Origin: Elgaria multicarinata webbii
Lineage: Eukaryota; Chordata; Lepidosauria; Squamata; Anguidae
Assembly: GCF_023053635.1 (NCBI RefSeq)
Contig: NC_086183.1
Coordinates: 35,631,501 to 35,695,500 of the forward strand
Direction: 5' to 3'
Length of the DNA: 64,000 bases
The first letter of the stretch is position 1. Each line of letters opens with the position of its first letter. The position numbers and the translations under genes were made by a program. The notes under the pieces are model-generated. The model ran no database searches. It saw only the letters and a program-made list of their open reading frames with translations, and was not told the origin of the DNA. This document shows positions 22,236 to 32,071 of the stretch, piece after piece.

Positions 22236-22385
22236 AATCATAGAATCCTGGAGTTGGACGGGTCCCCTTTGAGGCTGTCCAGTCCAACCTCCTGCTCAAT
22301 GCAGGCATCCAGGGTGGAGCATCTCTGGGAGAAGTGTCTGTCCAGTCTGCTTCTTCAAGCCACGGTGGGCTCCAACCATGGAGCC
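22236..22385 (-). mobile_element. CR1 LINE 3' fragment, minus strand
   Basis: It begins 'AAAATCATAGAATCCTGGAG' and continues 'CTCCTGCTCAATGCAGGCAT', the reversed CR1 3' end. Diverged copy. Confidence 0.75.
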
Positions 22386-23195
22386 CACTGCCTCCCCAGG
22401 CTCCATGGTCTGACTGCTTAGATGGCTGGCGGGGCTCTCCCCCTCCCAGCCAAAGAGCTGTGCTGGATCAGCCCCAGGAAGGTCCCTCTGCCCAGCAGCT
22501 GATTTTCCCTGGTAGCCAGGCAGATGTGGCCAGAAGGCCCACAGAGGGGCAAGGAGGCACTTCCCCCACTCCATTATTTTGCCCCTCCCCCTGCAACTGG
22601 GGTCCAGAGGGCTACAGAAGAGCGGGGTGTGTGTGGGCTTCCTAGTCTCGGCTTCTTCCACAACAGGCCAACCGTGTGCCCCAGTGGGCCGCCACAAACA
22701 GGGCAGGAGCCAAGGCACGCCCCCTCCTGCTCCCGCTACCCAGCCCCTCCCCCTTACAGAGAGGCACCCTGCCTCTCTGTCCGCCTGCCTCCTCCATTCA
22801 TACTGTAATCCTGCACACACTTATTTGGTGAGGTTCCTCTTGAACTATATTGCACTGAATGATGTGACCTGCTATGGAACCAAAGCCAGCAACCCTCCTC
22901 GCCACTCGCTTTTCCTCTTTTTTCTTCCGTAATTTATCCATTTAGCTTTTCTTTAATCTTCTCTTTCTTCGCAATGGGAATTTATGAAGACAGGGAGGGA
23001 AACTCCAGGAGGAAAAGGGAAGGAGGGAAGGACAGAGGCATTGTGCTGATGGCATTGTGCTGAAAAATGAAAAATCTGTAGAATGTTAATAAGAAGAGCA
23101 AAGGAAGTTTGAGAGGAGTCACCGACGGAAGAGCTGAAGGCGTGGGACCTGTGTGTATTCAGCAGAAGAACAGGGAGGGGAGCGAACAGCTGGCA
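22386..23195. other. Intergenic DNA, no gene seen
   Basis: No recognised repeat and no supported exon. Human INAFM1, which lies between CCDC9 and C5AR1, was sought here and up to 32 kb and not found. Confidence 0.45.
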
Positions 23196-23199
23196 TCAT

Positions 23200-23575
23200 T
23201 CCACTTGGAAAGTGGAGGCTTGAGGGTGGACAGGATACAAAAAGATGCCTGGGGTGGAGAATGTGGACAGAGAGGCATTTCTCTCCCTCTCTCAAAACCC
23301 AAAGGGGCCATCATCCCATGAAGCTGAGTGGTGGGAGATTCAGGACAAATAAGAGGAAGTCCTTCTTCACGCAACACATAGTTAAACTAAGGCATTTGCT
23401 ACCACAGGATGTGGTGACGGCCACAAACTTGGATGGCTTTAAAAGGGGGTTTGGATAAATCCCTAGAGGAGAAGGCTATCACTGGCTACTAGCCCTGATG
23501 GTTAAGTGCTACCTCCAGTATTTGAGGCAGTAAGGTTATGTACACCAGTTGCTAGGGAACATGGGTGGGACACTG
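23200..23575 (+). mobile_element. CR1-like LINE fragment (second family), left part split by the L2 insertion
   Basis: It reads 'TTAAACTAAGGCATTTGCTA', 'GGATGGCTTTAAAAGGGG', 'GGCTATCACTGGCTACTAGC', and is interrupted near 23,575. Its 3' end 'TGGACCCTTGGTCTGATCCA' resumes at 26,390-26,460 after the L2 element, so the L2 entered this older copy. Confidence 0.75.
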
Positions 23576-23599
23576 TGGTTGGACCTGTGCCATTCCACC

Positions 23600-26334
23600 T
23601 TCACACTGTTTCTCCTCCTTTGAGGCACATGTGGTGAGACTCTTTGCTCCGCTGCGACTGCGGGTTGCTGTTCTGTACCGCCCCCCTGGCTCATCCTCTA
23701 AATTTCTCTCTGATCTCGACTCATGGCTGTCCTTTCTCCTCTCTGACAACTCTCCTACTCTGATCTTGGGCGACTTCAATATCCATGTGGATGACCCTCA
23801 CGATACTGCAGCTCTACGATTTCGCTCCTTATCTTCCTCTTACGATCTTAAGCTCTGGTCTGAAGCACCCACACATTCCCTTGGACACTGTCTAGATCTT
23901 GTCCTCACTCGGAACTGCTCTGTCCTGGACTTTTCTATTGCTGACTTTCCTCTGTCAGATCACCATCTAGTCTCTTTCAATATTACTCACAATCCCCCTC
24001 CTTCACGTCCCGCTTCACGCCCTTGTCGTGACCTGCATTCTATCAACTATGAGGCTTTTTCTCAGTCTCTAGCCTCCTCCCTTCCTTCTGTCTTCACAGC
24101 CGTCTCCTTGGACTCAGCCATCTCCTCCTTTAACTCCTCCTTATCTTCAACTCTTGACAATCTTGCTCCATCTACAACTCGGATAGTTCGCCCCTCTCAA
24201 CCCCAACCGTGGCTCACCTCTTTCCTCCGCTACCTTCACTCTTGTTCCCGGGCAGCCGAACGCCTGTGGCGTAAGACCAGGGACTGGGCGGACTTTGTCA
24301 ATTACAAATTTGTTCTCTCCTCTTTCTCTTCCGCCATTTCACTGGCCAAACAGCAGCACTACTCAACGTTGATCCAGTCAAATGCTAGGCACCCTCAGCG
24401 GCTCTTCGCATCCTTCAATTCTCTTCTGAAGCCTAATCCACCATCTCTCCCCGCCTCTCTGTCTGCCAATGACTTTGCCTCTTTCTTCAATGCTAAAATC
24501 CAAACTATTCGCTCCGGTCTGGCCAGCTCTGCTCTGCTTCCAACTCCTGTTCCTCACCTGTCAGTTCCTCCTGCAAATCTCTCGGCGTTCCCTTCGGTCT
24601 CAGCTGATGAACTGTCTAAAATACTGCGCTCGTCGAAGCCTTCCACTTGTTCCCGTGATCCGATTCCCTCTCACGACTTTATTAATCTTATCCCCGCTAT
24701 CCTCCCGTCCTTGCTCCACATCATTAATTCCTCTCTGTCCTCTGGTTCATTTCCTTCTGCTTTTAAACATGCTATAGTCTCTCCCATTCTCAAAAAACCC
24801 ACTCTTGATTGACTATCTCTGTCTAACTACCAACCTGTCTCTCTGTTGCCTCTTGTCTCAAAGATCCTGGAACGTGTGGTCTACTCTCGTTGTCTTGACT
24901 TTCTCTCTAGTAACTCTGCTCTGGATCCCTTTCAATCTGGATTCCGTCCTTTGCATTCCACAGAAACAGCCCTTACCAAGATCACCAATGATCTTCTTAC
25001 TGCCAAGTCTAAAGGCCATTATTCCGTTCTTATTCTCCTTGATCTAACTGCAGCCTTTGACACAGTTGATCACGATCTTCTCTTAGATTCCCTCCATGAC
25101 CTTGGACTCTGTGGCTCTGTCTATAACTGGTTCGCCTCCTATCTAGAGGGTCGCTCTTTCAGTGTGTCGGCTAACGGCAGCTCGTCCTCCTCTTTTCCCC
25201 TTTCAGTAGGTGTTCCGCAAGGCTCGGTGCTTGGCCCGTTGTTGTTTTCTTTATACATGCTGCCCTTGGGTAAGCTTATTCAATCTCATGGCCTCCAATA
25301 TCACCTGTATGCCGATGATACACAATTATATCTCTCATCTCCGGAACTTTCTCCTGATGTTCATGATCGTATCTCGGCATGTCTTTCAGATATCTCAGCC
25401 TGGCTGCTTCATCGTCGTTTGACACTTAATATGGCAAAAACTGAATTGCTTGTTTTTCCTCCTAAACCTTCTCCTCAACTCTCATTCTCTCTTACTGTCA
25501 ACGATGTCACGCTTACTCCGGTCAAGGAAGCTCGTAGTCTTGGCTTTATATTTGATTCCTCGCTCTCCTTTATTCCTCATATCGAGGCAGTAGCTAAATC
25601 CTGTTGTTTCTTCCTGTATAATATTGCCAGGATTCGACCATTTTTGTCTGTCTCTTCTGCTAAGACTCTCGTTCACGCACTGGTTATCTCTCGGTTGGAC
25701 TACTGCAACCTTCTTCTCTCTGGCCTTCCTTCGTCTCACATCAGTCCGCTGGTCTCTGTCCACCACTCTGCCGCTAAGATCATCTTCTTGGCCCGCCGCT
25801 CTGACCATGTCACTCCACTTCTGAAATCTCTTCATTGGCTTCCAATTCACTCCAGAATCCAATATAAACTTCTCCTGTTGACCTTCAAAGCTTTTCATGG
25901 TCTAGCTCCTTCCTATCTCTCCTCTCTCATCTCACACTATTGCCCCGCTCGTGCTCTCCGCTCCTCTGATGCCATGCTTCTCGCCTGCCCAAGGGCCTCT
26001 ACTTCCCTTACTCGGCTTCATCCTTTTCTTCTGCTGCCCCTAACGCCTGGAAAGCTCTTCCAGAACACTTGAGAACTACAAACTCAATCACAGCTTTTAA
26101 AACTCAGCTAAAAACTTTTCTTTTCCCTATAGCTTTTAAACATTGAGTTTGTTCTGACCCTATACTGTCAGCTTCACCCTACCTGTTTACACTTCCCTGT
26201 GCCTGTTTGCATTCTCTTTCCCTCCTTATTGTTTACTACAACTTTATTAGATTGTAAGCCTATGCGGCAGGGTCTTGCTATTTACTGTGTAATCTGTACA
26301 GCACCATGTACATTGATGGTGCTTTATAAATAAA

Positions 26335-26365
<31 letters not shown>

Positions 26366-26375
26366 TGTATGTGAG
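23600..26375 (+). mobile_element. L2-clade non-LTR retrotransposon (LINE), 5'-truncated, ORF2 nearly open
   Basis: The reading frame from 23,565 to 26,072 is broken by a single TGA at 24,810-24,812. The endonuclease end is present: LILGDFNIHVDDP and LSDHHLVSF. The reverse transcriptase follows in order: [51 protein letters not shown] and the catalytic [10 protein letters not shown], then [20 protein letters not shown] and [16 protein letters not shown]. The N-terminal part of the endonuclease and any ORF1 are missing. The 3' tail 'GCACCATGTACATTGATGGT' is followed by (AAAT)n and (AAT)n. The clade is called from motif wording (L2/CR1 group); no phylogeny was run. Confidence 0.9.
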
Positions 26376-26460
26376 TTCCTAGTTGACAGCTGGTTTGCAA
26401 CAGTGAATGATGGACCCTTGGTCTGATCCAGGAAGGCTCTTCTTACATTCTTAACCTGTT
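26376..26460 (+). mobile_element. CR1-like LINE fragment, right part of the split copy
   Basis: It ends 'GATGGACCCTTGGTCTGATC' and 'CTCTTCTTACATTCTTA', completing the older element interrupted at 23,575. Confidence 0.65.
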
Positions 26461-26739
26461 GTGAAGTGCATAAGAAGAACAGTTTTAGATTTATTTTTAA
26501 TTAATTTTTATTATAGATTTCAACAAAAACAAAACAAACAAGAAGAAGAGCCCTGAAGAAGAGCCAAGGCTTCTCGTCCAGCCATCTGTCTCCACAGCAG
26601 CTGGCCAGATGCCCACATGGGGGGCCCACATGCAGGGCAGGTGTGCTGTCAGGCCCCTGCTGCTCACTCATGTTCTCCAGCAGTGGAGGTTGAGACTGAT
26701 CCTCCTTTAAAGGTTTGGAGTCCATCATCAGGTTTGGAG

Positions 26740-26975
26740 TCCATCATCACATCTGAAGAACGGAAGAAGAGCCCTGAGGCTGGGTCAGACCAAGGGTGCA
26801 TCTAGTCCAGGCAGCTGCCGACCAGGGACCCACAAGCAAGACACAGTTGCAACAGCACCTTCCCACCCATGTTCCCCAACTATGGATGGAGATATATATA
26901 TATATTACAGTATGTAGGCTTACTGCCTCTGATCCTGGAGGTAACACATAGCCATCAGGACTAGTAGCCATCTTG
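26740..26975 (-). mobile_element. CR1-like LINE 3' fragment (second family), minus strand
   Basis: The reverse complement reads 'GATGGCTACTAGTCCTGATG ... CCTCCAGGATCAGAGGCAGT ... GGGAACATGGGTGGGAAGGT'. It carries an internal (AT)n run at about 26,889-26,905. A 17-nt direct repeat, 'GGTTTGGAGTCCATCAT', lies just upstream. Confidence 0.75.
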
Positions 26976-28017
26976 TGCCACAGGATTAACTCAGGGTTCC
27001 TTCCTCTGTCTAGACAAGTCTGTTCCTCAAGCCCTGAAAGGCTCCAATGTGCCTCAGTTGTGATTCAGGCACTCCGCGGTGCAAAGACCAATGGCGTGTT
27101 AAAGCTTAAAAGAGATGTAGGCTCAAAGCTTAGGATCACCCAGGTAAAGCATCTGAAACTTAAACAATTCAACTTGCACTGAATCTTGGAGTAGGAGGAG
27201 ACCCAGGAATGCAGTGTGATGAGTTCCCCCTGTCCACGTCTTGCCATCCATCTTTAGCTAACTTCAGAAAGTCTTGGCTTCCTCTTTCTAATAGTATAAG
27301 GAGCCTTGAACAGAGGAAGCCGTCCGAAAGATTCGCTGAGGACCTTGCTGCACAGGGTGAGTGGCTGTGCCGTGCAGTGCCGTGTGTGCGCAGCGGGGCG
27401 GGCTCCCCCCCTTTTCCTAATCCTCACTATGTCTGGGACTGCAGGGCAGTGGGGGGACATCAAAGGCAAATGGGAAAGCTGAGTGGGATTTGAGTGGGAT
27501 GGGGAGATCTGATGGGAGGCGGTGAGAAACCCGTCAGGAGGCATCCAGGCAGGTTGGGGGATACCTGGCACGTGGGGATGTGACAATGGAGCTGACAAGA
27601 CACTGGGGGTGGGTGGGAGGGATGAGTGGCAAGGGAAGGGTGCTGATCCACCCCTCTTTGCTTTTTTACATGTGGTGGTATAAAAATCCCCACCCTGGAT
27701 GGGTGGATTAGTGGGCTGGAGTCCTCTGCTGCCTCTTACAAAGCTTTGGGAGTGACATGGGTTGGGTCCCCTTTGCCACCGGGTCAGGAGTGGCTGCTGC
27801 CGCTTCCCCCCCCCCCCCCCCAAGTGAACCAAGAACAGGTCCTAGTAGAATTGGGTGGGTGGGCAGATCTCCCCAATCTGCCGTCTGGTGCCTGTGTGTT
27901 TCTGCCTTCCTTAATGGTGGGCCATTTCATCTAAGGGTTGGGCCCCGCTCCTGGCATTTCAGTCCAGGGGTGCAAGCCACCCCCAGCAGCCCCACTTTCC
28001 AAGAGCAGCTTTGTATT
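26976..28017. other. Intergenic DNA, no gene seen
   Basis: No recognised repeat or exon. A poly(C) run is at about 27,808-27,822. Confidence 0.45.
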
Positions 28018-29046
28018 GTATTCCCTTCATGATCTTGGACTTTGTGGCTCTGTCTATAACTGGTTTGCCTCCTATCTAGCGGGTCGCTCTTTCAGCGTGT
28101 TGGCTAATGGCAGCTCGTCTTCCTCTTTTCCCCTTTCAGTAGGGGTTCCGCAAGGCTCGGTGCTTGGCCCGTTGTTGTTTTCTTTATACATGCTGCCCTT
28201 GGGTAAACTCATTCAATCTCATGGCCTCCAATATCACCTGTATGCCGATGATACACAATTATATCTCTCATCTCCGGAACTTTCTCCTGATGTTCACAAT
28301 CGTATCTCGGCATGTCTTTCAGATATCTCAGCCTGGCTGCTTCATCGTCGTTTGAAACTTAATATGGCAAAGACTGAATTGCTTGTTTTTCCTCCTAAAC
28401 CTTCTCCTCATCCCTCATTCTCTCTTACTGTCAATGATGTTACGCTTACTCCAGTCAAGGAAGCTCGTAGTCTTGGTTTATATTTGATTCCTCGCTCTCC
28501 TTTACTCCTCATATTGAGGCAGTAGCTAAATCCTGTCGTTTTTTCCTGTATAATATTGCCAGGATTCGACCATTTTCGTCTGTCTCTTGTGCCAAGACGC
28601 TTGTTCATGCATTGGTTATTTCTCAGTTGGACTACTGCAACCTTCTTCTCTCTGGCCTTCCTTCTTCTCACATCAGTCCGCTGGTCTTTGTCCACCACTC
28701 TGCCGCCAAGATCATTTTCTTGGCCCGCCGCTCTGACCATGTCACTCCACTTCTGAAATCTCTTCATTGGCTTCCAATTCACTCCAGAATCCAATATAAA
28801 CTTCTCCTGTTGACCTTCAAAGCTTTTCATGGTCTAGCTCCTTCCTATCTCTCCTCTCTCATCACACACTATTGCCCCGCTCATGCTCTTCGCTCCTCTA
28901 ATGCCATGTTTCTCGCCTGCCCAAGGGTCTCTACTTCTCCCAGACCCTATGCGGCAGGGTCTTGCTATTTACTATTTTGCTCTGTACAGCACCATGTACA
29001 TTGATGGTGCTATATAAATAAATAAATAAATAATAATAATAATATT
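28018..29046 (+). mobile_element. Second copy of the L2-clade LINE, 5'-truncated and internally deleted
   Basis: It begins inside the reverse transcriptase at [18 protein letters not shown] and keeps [13 protein letters not shown] and [10 protein letters not shown]. The frame shifts near 28,487. Roughly 270 bp present in the 23.6-kb copy (from about 26,000) are missing at 28,940, where the sequence jumps straight to the 'CTATGCGGCAGGGTCTTG' tail. It is very similar to the first copy and in the same orientation. Confidence 0.88.
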
Positions 29047-30170
29047 GCGTGCCTGCCTGACTTGCACATTTTCCTTCCGCTGCTGGTGCTGAAAGAACAA
29101 ATTGGGCAACAATGCTAAAAAAAACCCAACAACTCCCTACCGATTTCCACCGCGTGCACTGAAACGGTCTTCCTCTCTGAGCACCCCACTCCCAGGGAGC
29201 TCCCCAGGAGGAAGGGGGCCCTGCTGAGGGTGGTGGTGGAAAAGAGCGGAGCAATGGGGCTGGGCACTGGCAGAGAAGGAGGAAGGGGGGAGCGCAAAGG
29301 GGAAGTCTGCACAATGAGCAAGGGAGGGGGGACTGGGGAGTCCCGGAGTGTAACAGCGCTGACGGGGCTGGACGAATCCCCCTCCATCACGCTTGGTCAC
29401 CTCCTGCAGGTCCATGCGTGTCTTCTGAGCATGCAGGCATTGGGTGGAGGATGGTGGAGGAGTATTTTTCTCTCTTCCCGCAACCCCACCCCAGGTTGGA
29501 AGACATTTCCCCAGCCTGCCCGACACTTGAAACTGCTTGAAAAGAACAACACCCTGCTGGCACCCAAGTAGAGATGTGGAGTCACGCTGCCCAAACGTCC
29601 GCTCCGGCCCCTTTCCCGAAGGCTCAAAACCACGCCCCCCAAGCCCCCCCGCTTTCCACAGCTTTCATAAGAGCCCCCATTTTAAAGGCACACCTTAGTT
29701 GCCCCACTTGAGTGGGCCTGATCCGCCGGACCCTTTGCAGCTCCACCAGCTGCAGTGTCCATCCAAGACAAGCCTCTTGATGTGCCCCATAGGACCCCCC
29801 ACCTCTGCCTTTGGCACCAAAGCGGAGCCAGCCAGCCAATCCAACCCCCCCTCCAGATTGTAGTAATGAGAATGTAGCTCCAAAGTGGACACAAACCCCT
29901 CCCTGACATCAAGGCCCCCTGACCAGTCTTCTCTTGACTTGCCTAACTGGTTGTCCTGGAAACAGAATCCCCCCCACCCACAGCCTCCTGGCTTTTTGTT
30001 GCAAATGCTGCGCTTTGGGGCTAGATATTCATTCTCACGGAGGTGGGGGAGATGTGATTGTCATCCGTCTGCATTCGCTCAATTGCCCCAACAAAGAGGA
30101 GAGCAAGATATGACTTGCACTAATTTTTGGGGTGGCAAAAGACTCTTTGAGGAGAGATTCCTTGCAGCAG
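29047..30170. other. Intergenic DNA, no gene seen
   Basis: GC-rich, no recognised family, no supported exon. Confidence 0.45.
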
Positions 30171-30186
30171 GAGGGCAACAGCTCTG

Positions 30187-30439
30187 GCATTTCATAGAAT
30201 CATAGAATAGCAGAGTTGTAAGGGGTCTACAAGGCCATCAAGTCCAACCCCCTGCTCAATGCAGGAATCCACCCTAAAGCATCCCTGACAGATGCTTGTC
30301 CAGCTGCCTCTTGAAGGCCTCCAGTGTGGGAGAGCCCACAACCTCCCTAGGTAACGGATTCCATTGTCGTACTGCTCTAACAGTCAGGAAGTTTTTCCTG
30401 ATGCCCAGCTGGAATCTGGCTTCCTTTAACTTGAGCCCG
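30187..30439 (-). mobile_element. CR1 LINE 3' end, copy A, minus strand
   Basis: It starts 'ATAGAATCATAGAATAGCAG' and runs to 'CTTTAACTTGAGCCCGTTAG'. It corresponds base for base to the CR1 of CCDC9 intron 6 and moves straight into duplicated CCDC9 intron sequence. Confidence 0.85.
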
Positions 30440-30814
30440 TTAGAGCTGCAAGGCACAGGACGGCACCCACACAGAATCTACCTCAAGCAGGAGGACCACG
30501 GGCGAGCATCTTGGGAGACAGTCCTCCAAACAGCGGTGGACTCGCCCAGCAGCAGCGCCATCCAGGCCACGTTTAACTAGCATGCAAACGTGTGGCCTCA
30601 ACCCCCCCCCACACCCCCATTGCCAGCAGCAGCCGCTCCGCGCACCTACCAGCAAGGCCCACTCTTTGCCCTGCTCCATGCCCGTCTTGACCTTGTCGAA
30701 GTCCGGTCCTCCCCAGTTGCGAATGTGGCGCCGGCTCCCCTCCCGCCGGTCCGACTCAGCAAAGGGGCCACTGCGCCGTGGGCTGTCCAGGAAGTTGCGC
30801 ACCGGATTCTTCTC
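30440..30814 (-). pseudogene. Inverted partial copy of CCDC9 exon 6 and intron 6
   Basis: Read on the minus strand, it repeats CCDC9 14,767-15,137. It has the exon 6 codons for NPVRNFLD.PRRSG.FAESD, the intact donor GTAGGT, and the following intron down to the CR1. By eye there are about nine substitutions and one small G-run indel in roughly 375 bp. Three coding changes are seen: GAC to AGC (Asp to Ser), TCC to CCC (Ser to Pro) and CCG to CTG (Pro to Leu). It lacks the exon 6 acceptor and the first residues of the exon. It lies 15 kb downstream, opposite in orientation to CCDC9. Confidence 0.92.
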
Positions 30815-30831
30815 AGGGCAACAGCTCTGGC

Positions 30832-31454
30832 ATTTCATAGAATCATAGAATAGCAGAGTTGGAAGGGGTCTACAAGGCCATCAAGTCCAACCCCCTGCTC
30901 AATGCAGGAATCCACCCTAAAGCATCCCTGACAGATGCTTGTCCAGCTGCCTCTTGAAGGCCTCTAGTGTGGGAGAGCCCACAACCTCCCTAGGTAACTG
31001 ATTCCATTGTCATACTGCTCTAACAGTCAGGAAGTTTTTCCTGATGTCCAGCCGGAAACTGTCTTCCTTTAACTTGAGCCCGTGATTCTGTGTCCTGCAC
31101 TCTGGGATGATCGAGAAGAGATCCTGGCCCTCCTCTGTGTGACAACGTTTTAAGTATTTGAAGAGTGCTATCATGTCTCCCCTCCATCTTCTCTTCTCCA
31201 GGCTAAACATGCCCAGTTCTTTCAGTCTCTCTTCATAGGGCTTTGTTTCCAGACCCCTGATCATCCTGGTTGACCTCTTCTGAACACGCTCCAGCTTGTC
31301 TGCGTCCTTCTTGAATTGTGGAGCCCAGAACTGGACGCAATACTCTAGATGAGGCCTAACCAGGGCCGAAGAGAGAGGAACCAGTACCTCACGTGATTTG
31401 GAAGCTATACTTCTATTTATGCAGCCCAAAATAGCATTTGCCTGTCTTGCAGCC
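30832..31454 (-). mobile_element. CR1 LINE 3' region, copy B, minus strand
   Basis: This is a longer CR1 copy. On the minus strand it encodes the reverse-transcriptase C-terminus ILGCINRSIASKSREVLVPL, LVRPHLEYCVQFWAPQFKKD and RVQKRSTRMIRG, then the 3'UTR. The 46 bp at its 3' edge ('GGGCAACAGCTCTGGCATTT...') also flank copy A at 30,174. Confidence 0.88.
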
Positions 31455-31464
31455 ATATCGCACT

Positions 31465-31566
31465 GGCTGCAAGAAAGGCAAATGCTATCTTGGGGTGCAT
31501 TAATAGAAGAATAGCTTTCAAATCACGTGAGGTACTGGTTCCTCTCTATTTGGCCCTGGTTAGGGC
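31465..31566 (+). mobile_element. CR1 fragment, copy C, head-to-head with copy B
   Basis: A 100-bp plus-strand CR1 piece, 'GGCTGCAAGAAAGGCAAATG ... GGCCCTGGTTAGG', mirrors 31,355-31,454 with about 8 mismatches across a 10-nt spacer. Confidence 0.85.
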
Positions 31567-32071
31567 ATGGGACTGCCCTGTCAGTCCCCTGCCTTCTCCT
31601 GGGCCAAGGGAGGCTCATCTGGATGCTTTGCGGGAAGGGTGGTGGTGTCTCCGACATGCTGACCCCGAGGGTCGCAAGTGGGCAGGGGGTGGCGCTGCCC
31701 CTGCAGTTGCCATGGGTAGGGCAACCCCCTCCATCAGCCCTTCAATGAAAGGGTCCGTCAATCTCAACTTGTGTTCTCTCTCTCTGGGAGGCCTACAGGA
31801 ACTTCCTCAAAACCAGGGACTAAAGGGGTGGGGACTCCGAAGTGAGCCAATGGAGGCTCTGAGGCCCAATCCGGTATTGCACTTTTGCAAGTCGAGGGAT
31901 CCCCCCTCTGTGGGCTGAAACTCATCCCTGTAGTGGGGAACATCCAAGTGCTGCAGCTCTGAGGAGTCCAGGCTAGAGCCCATCTCTGCTGGCTCAGTCC
32001 CACATCCTCTGAACCCCCCTAACCCTCTCAACTGGTGTCTCTTTGCAGGAAAAGACTTCTACAGCTTAGCG
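31567..32071 (+). other. C5AR1: C5AR1 upstream intron and 5' part of coding exon
   Basis: A good polypyrimidine tract and acceptor, GTGTCTCTTTGCAG, ends at 32,048, 23 nt before the C5AR1 ATG. An upstream exon must exist but I cannot place it. The frame from the acceptor to the ATG is open (K-D-F-Y-S-L-A), so a start in that exon is possible. Confidence 0.6.

Noticed and set aside
30440-30814. A second functional CCDC9 gene
   Set aside because: Only one exon plus intron is present, with no acceptor, inverted inside repeats; it is a rearrangement product.
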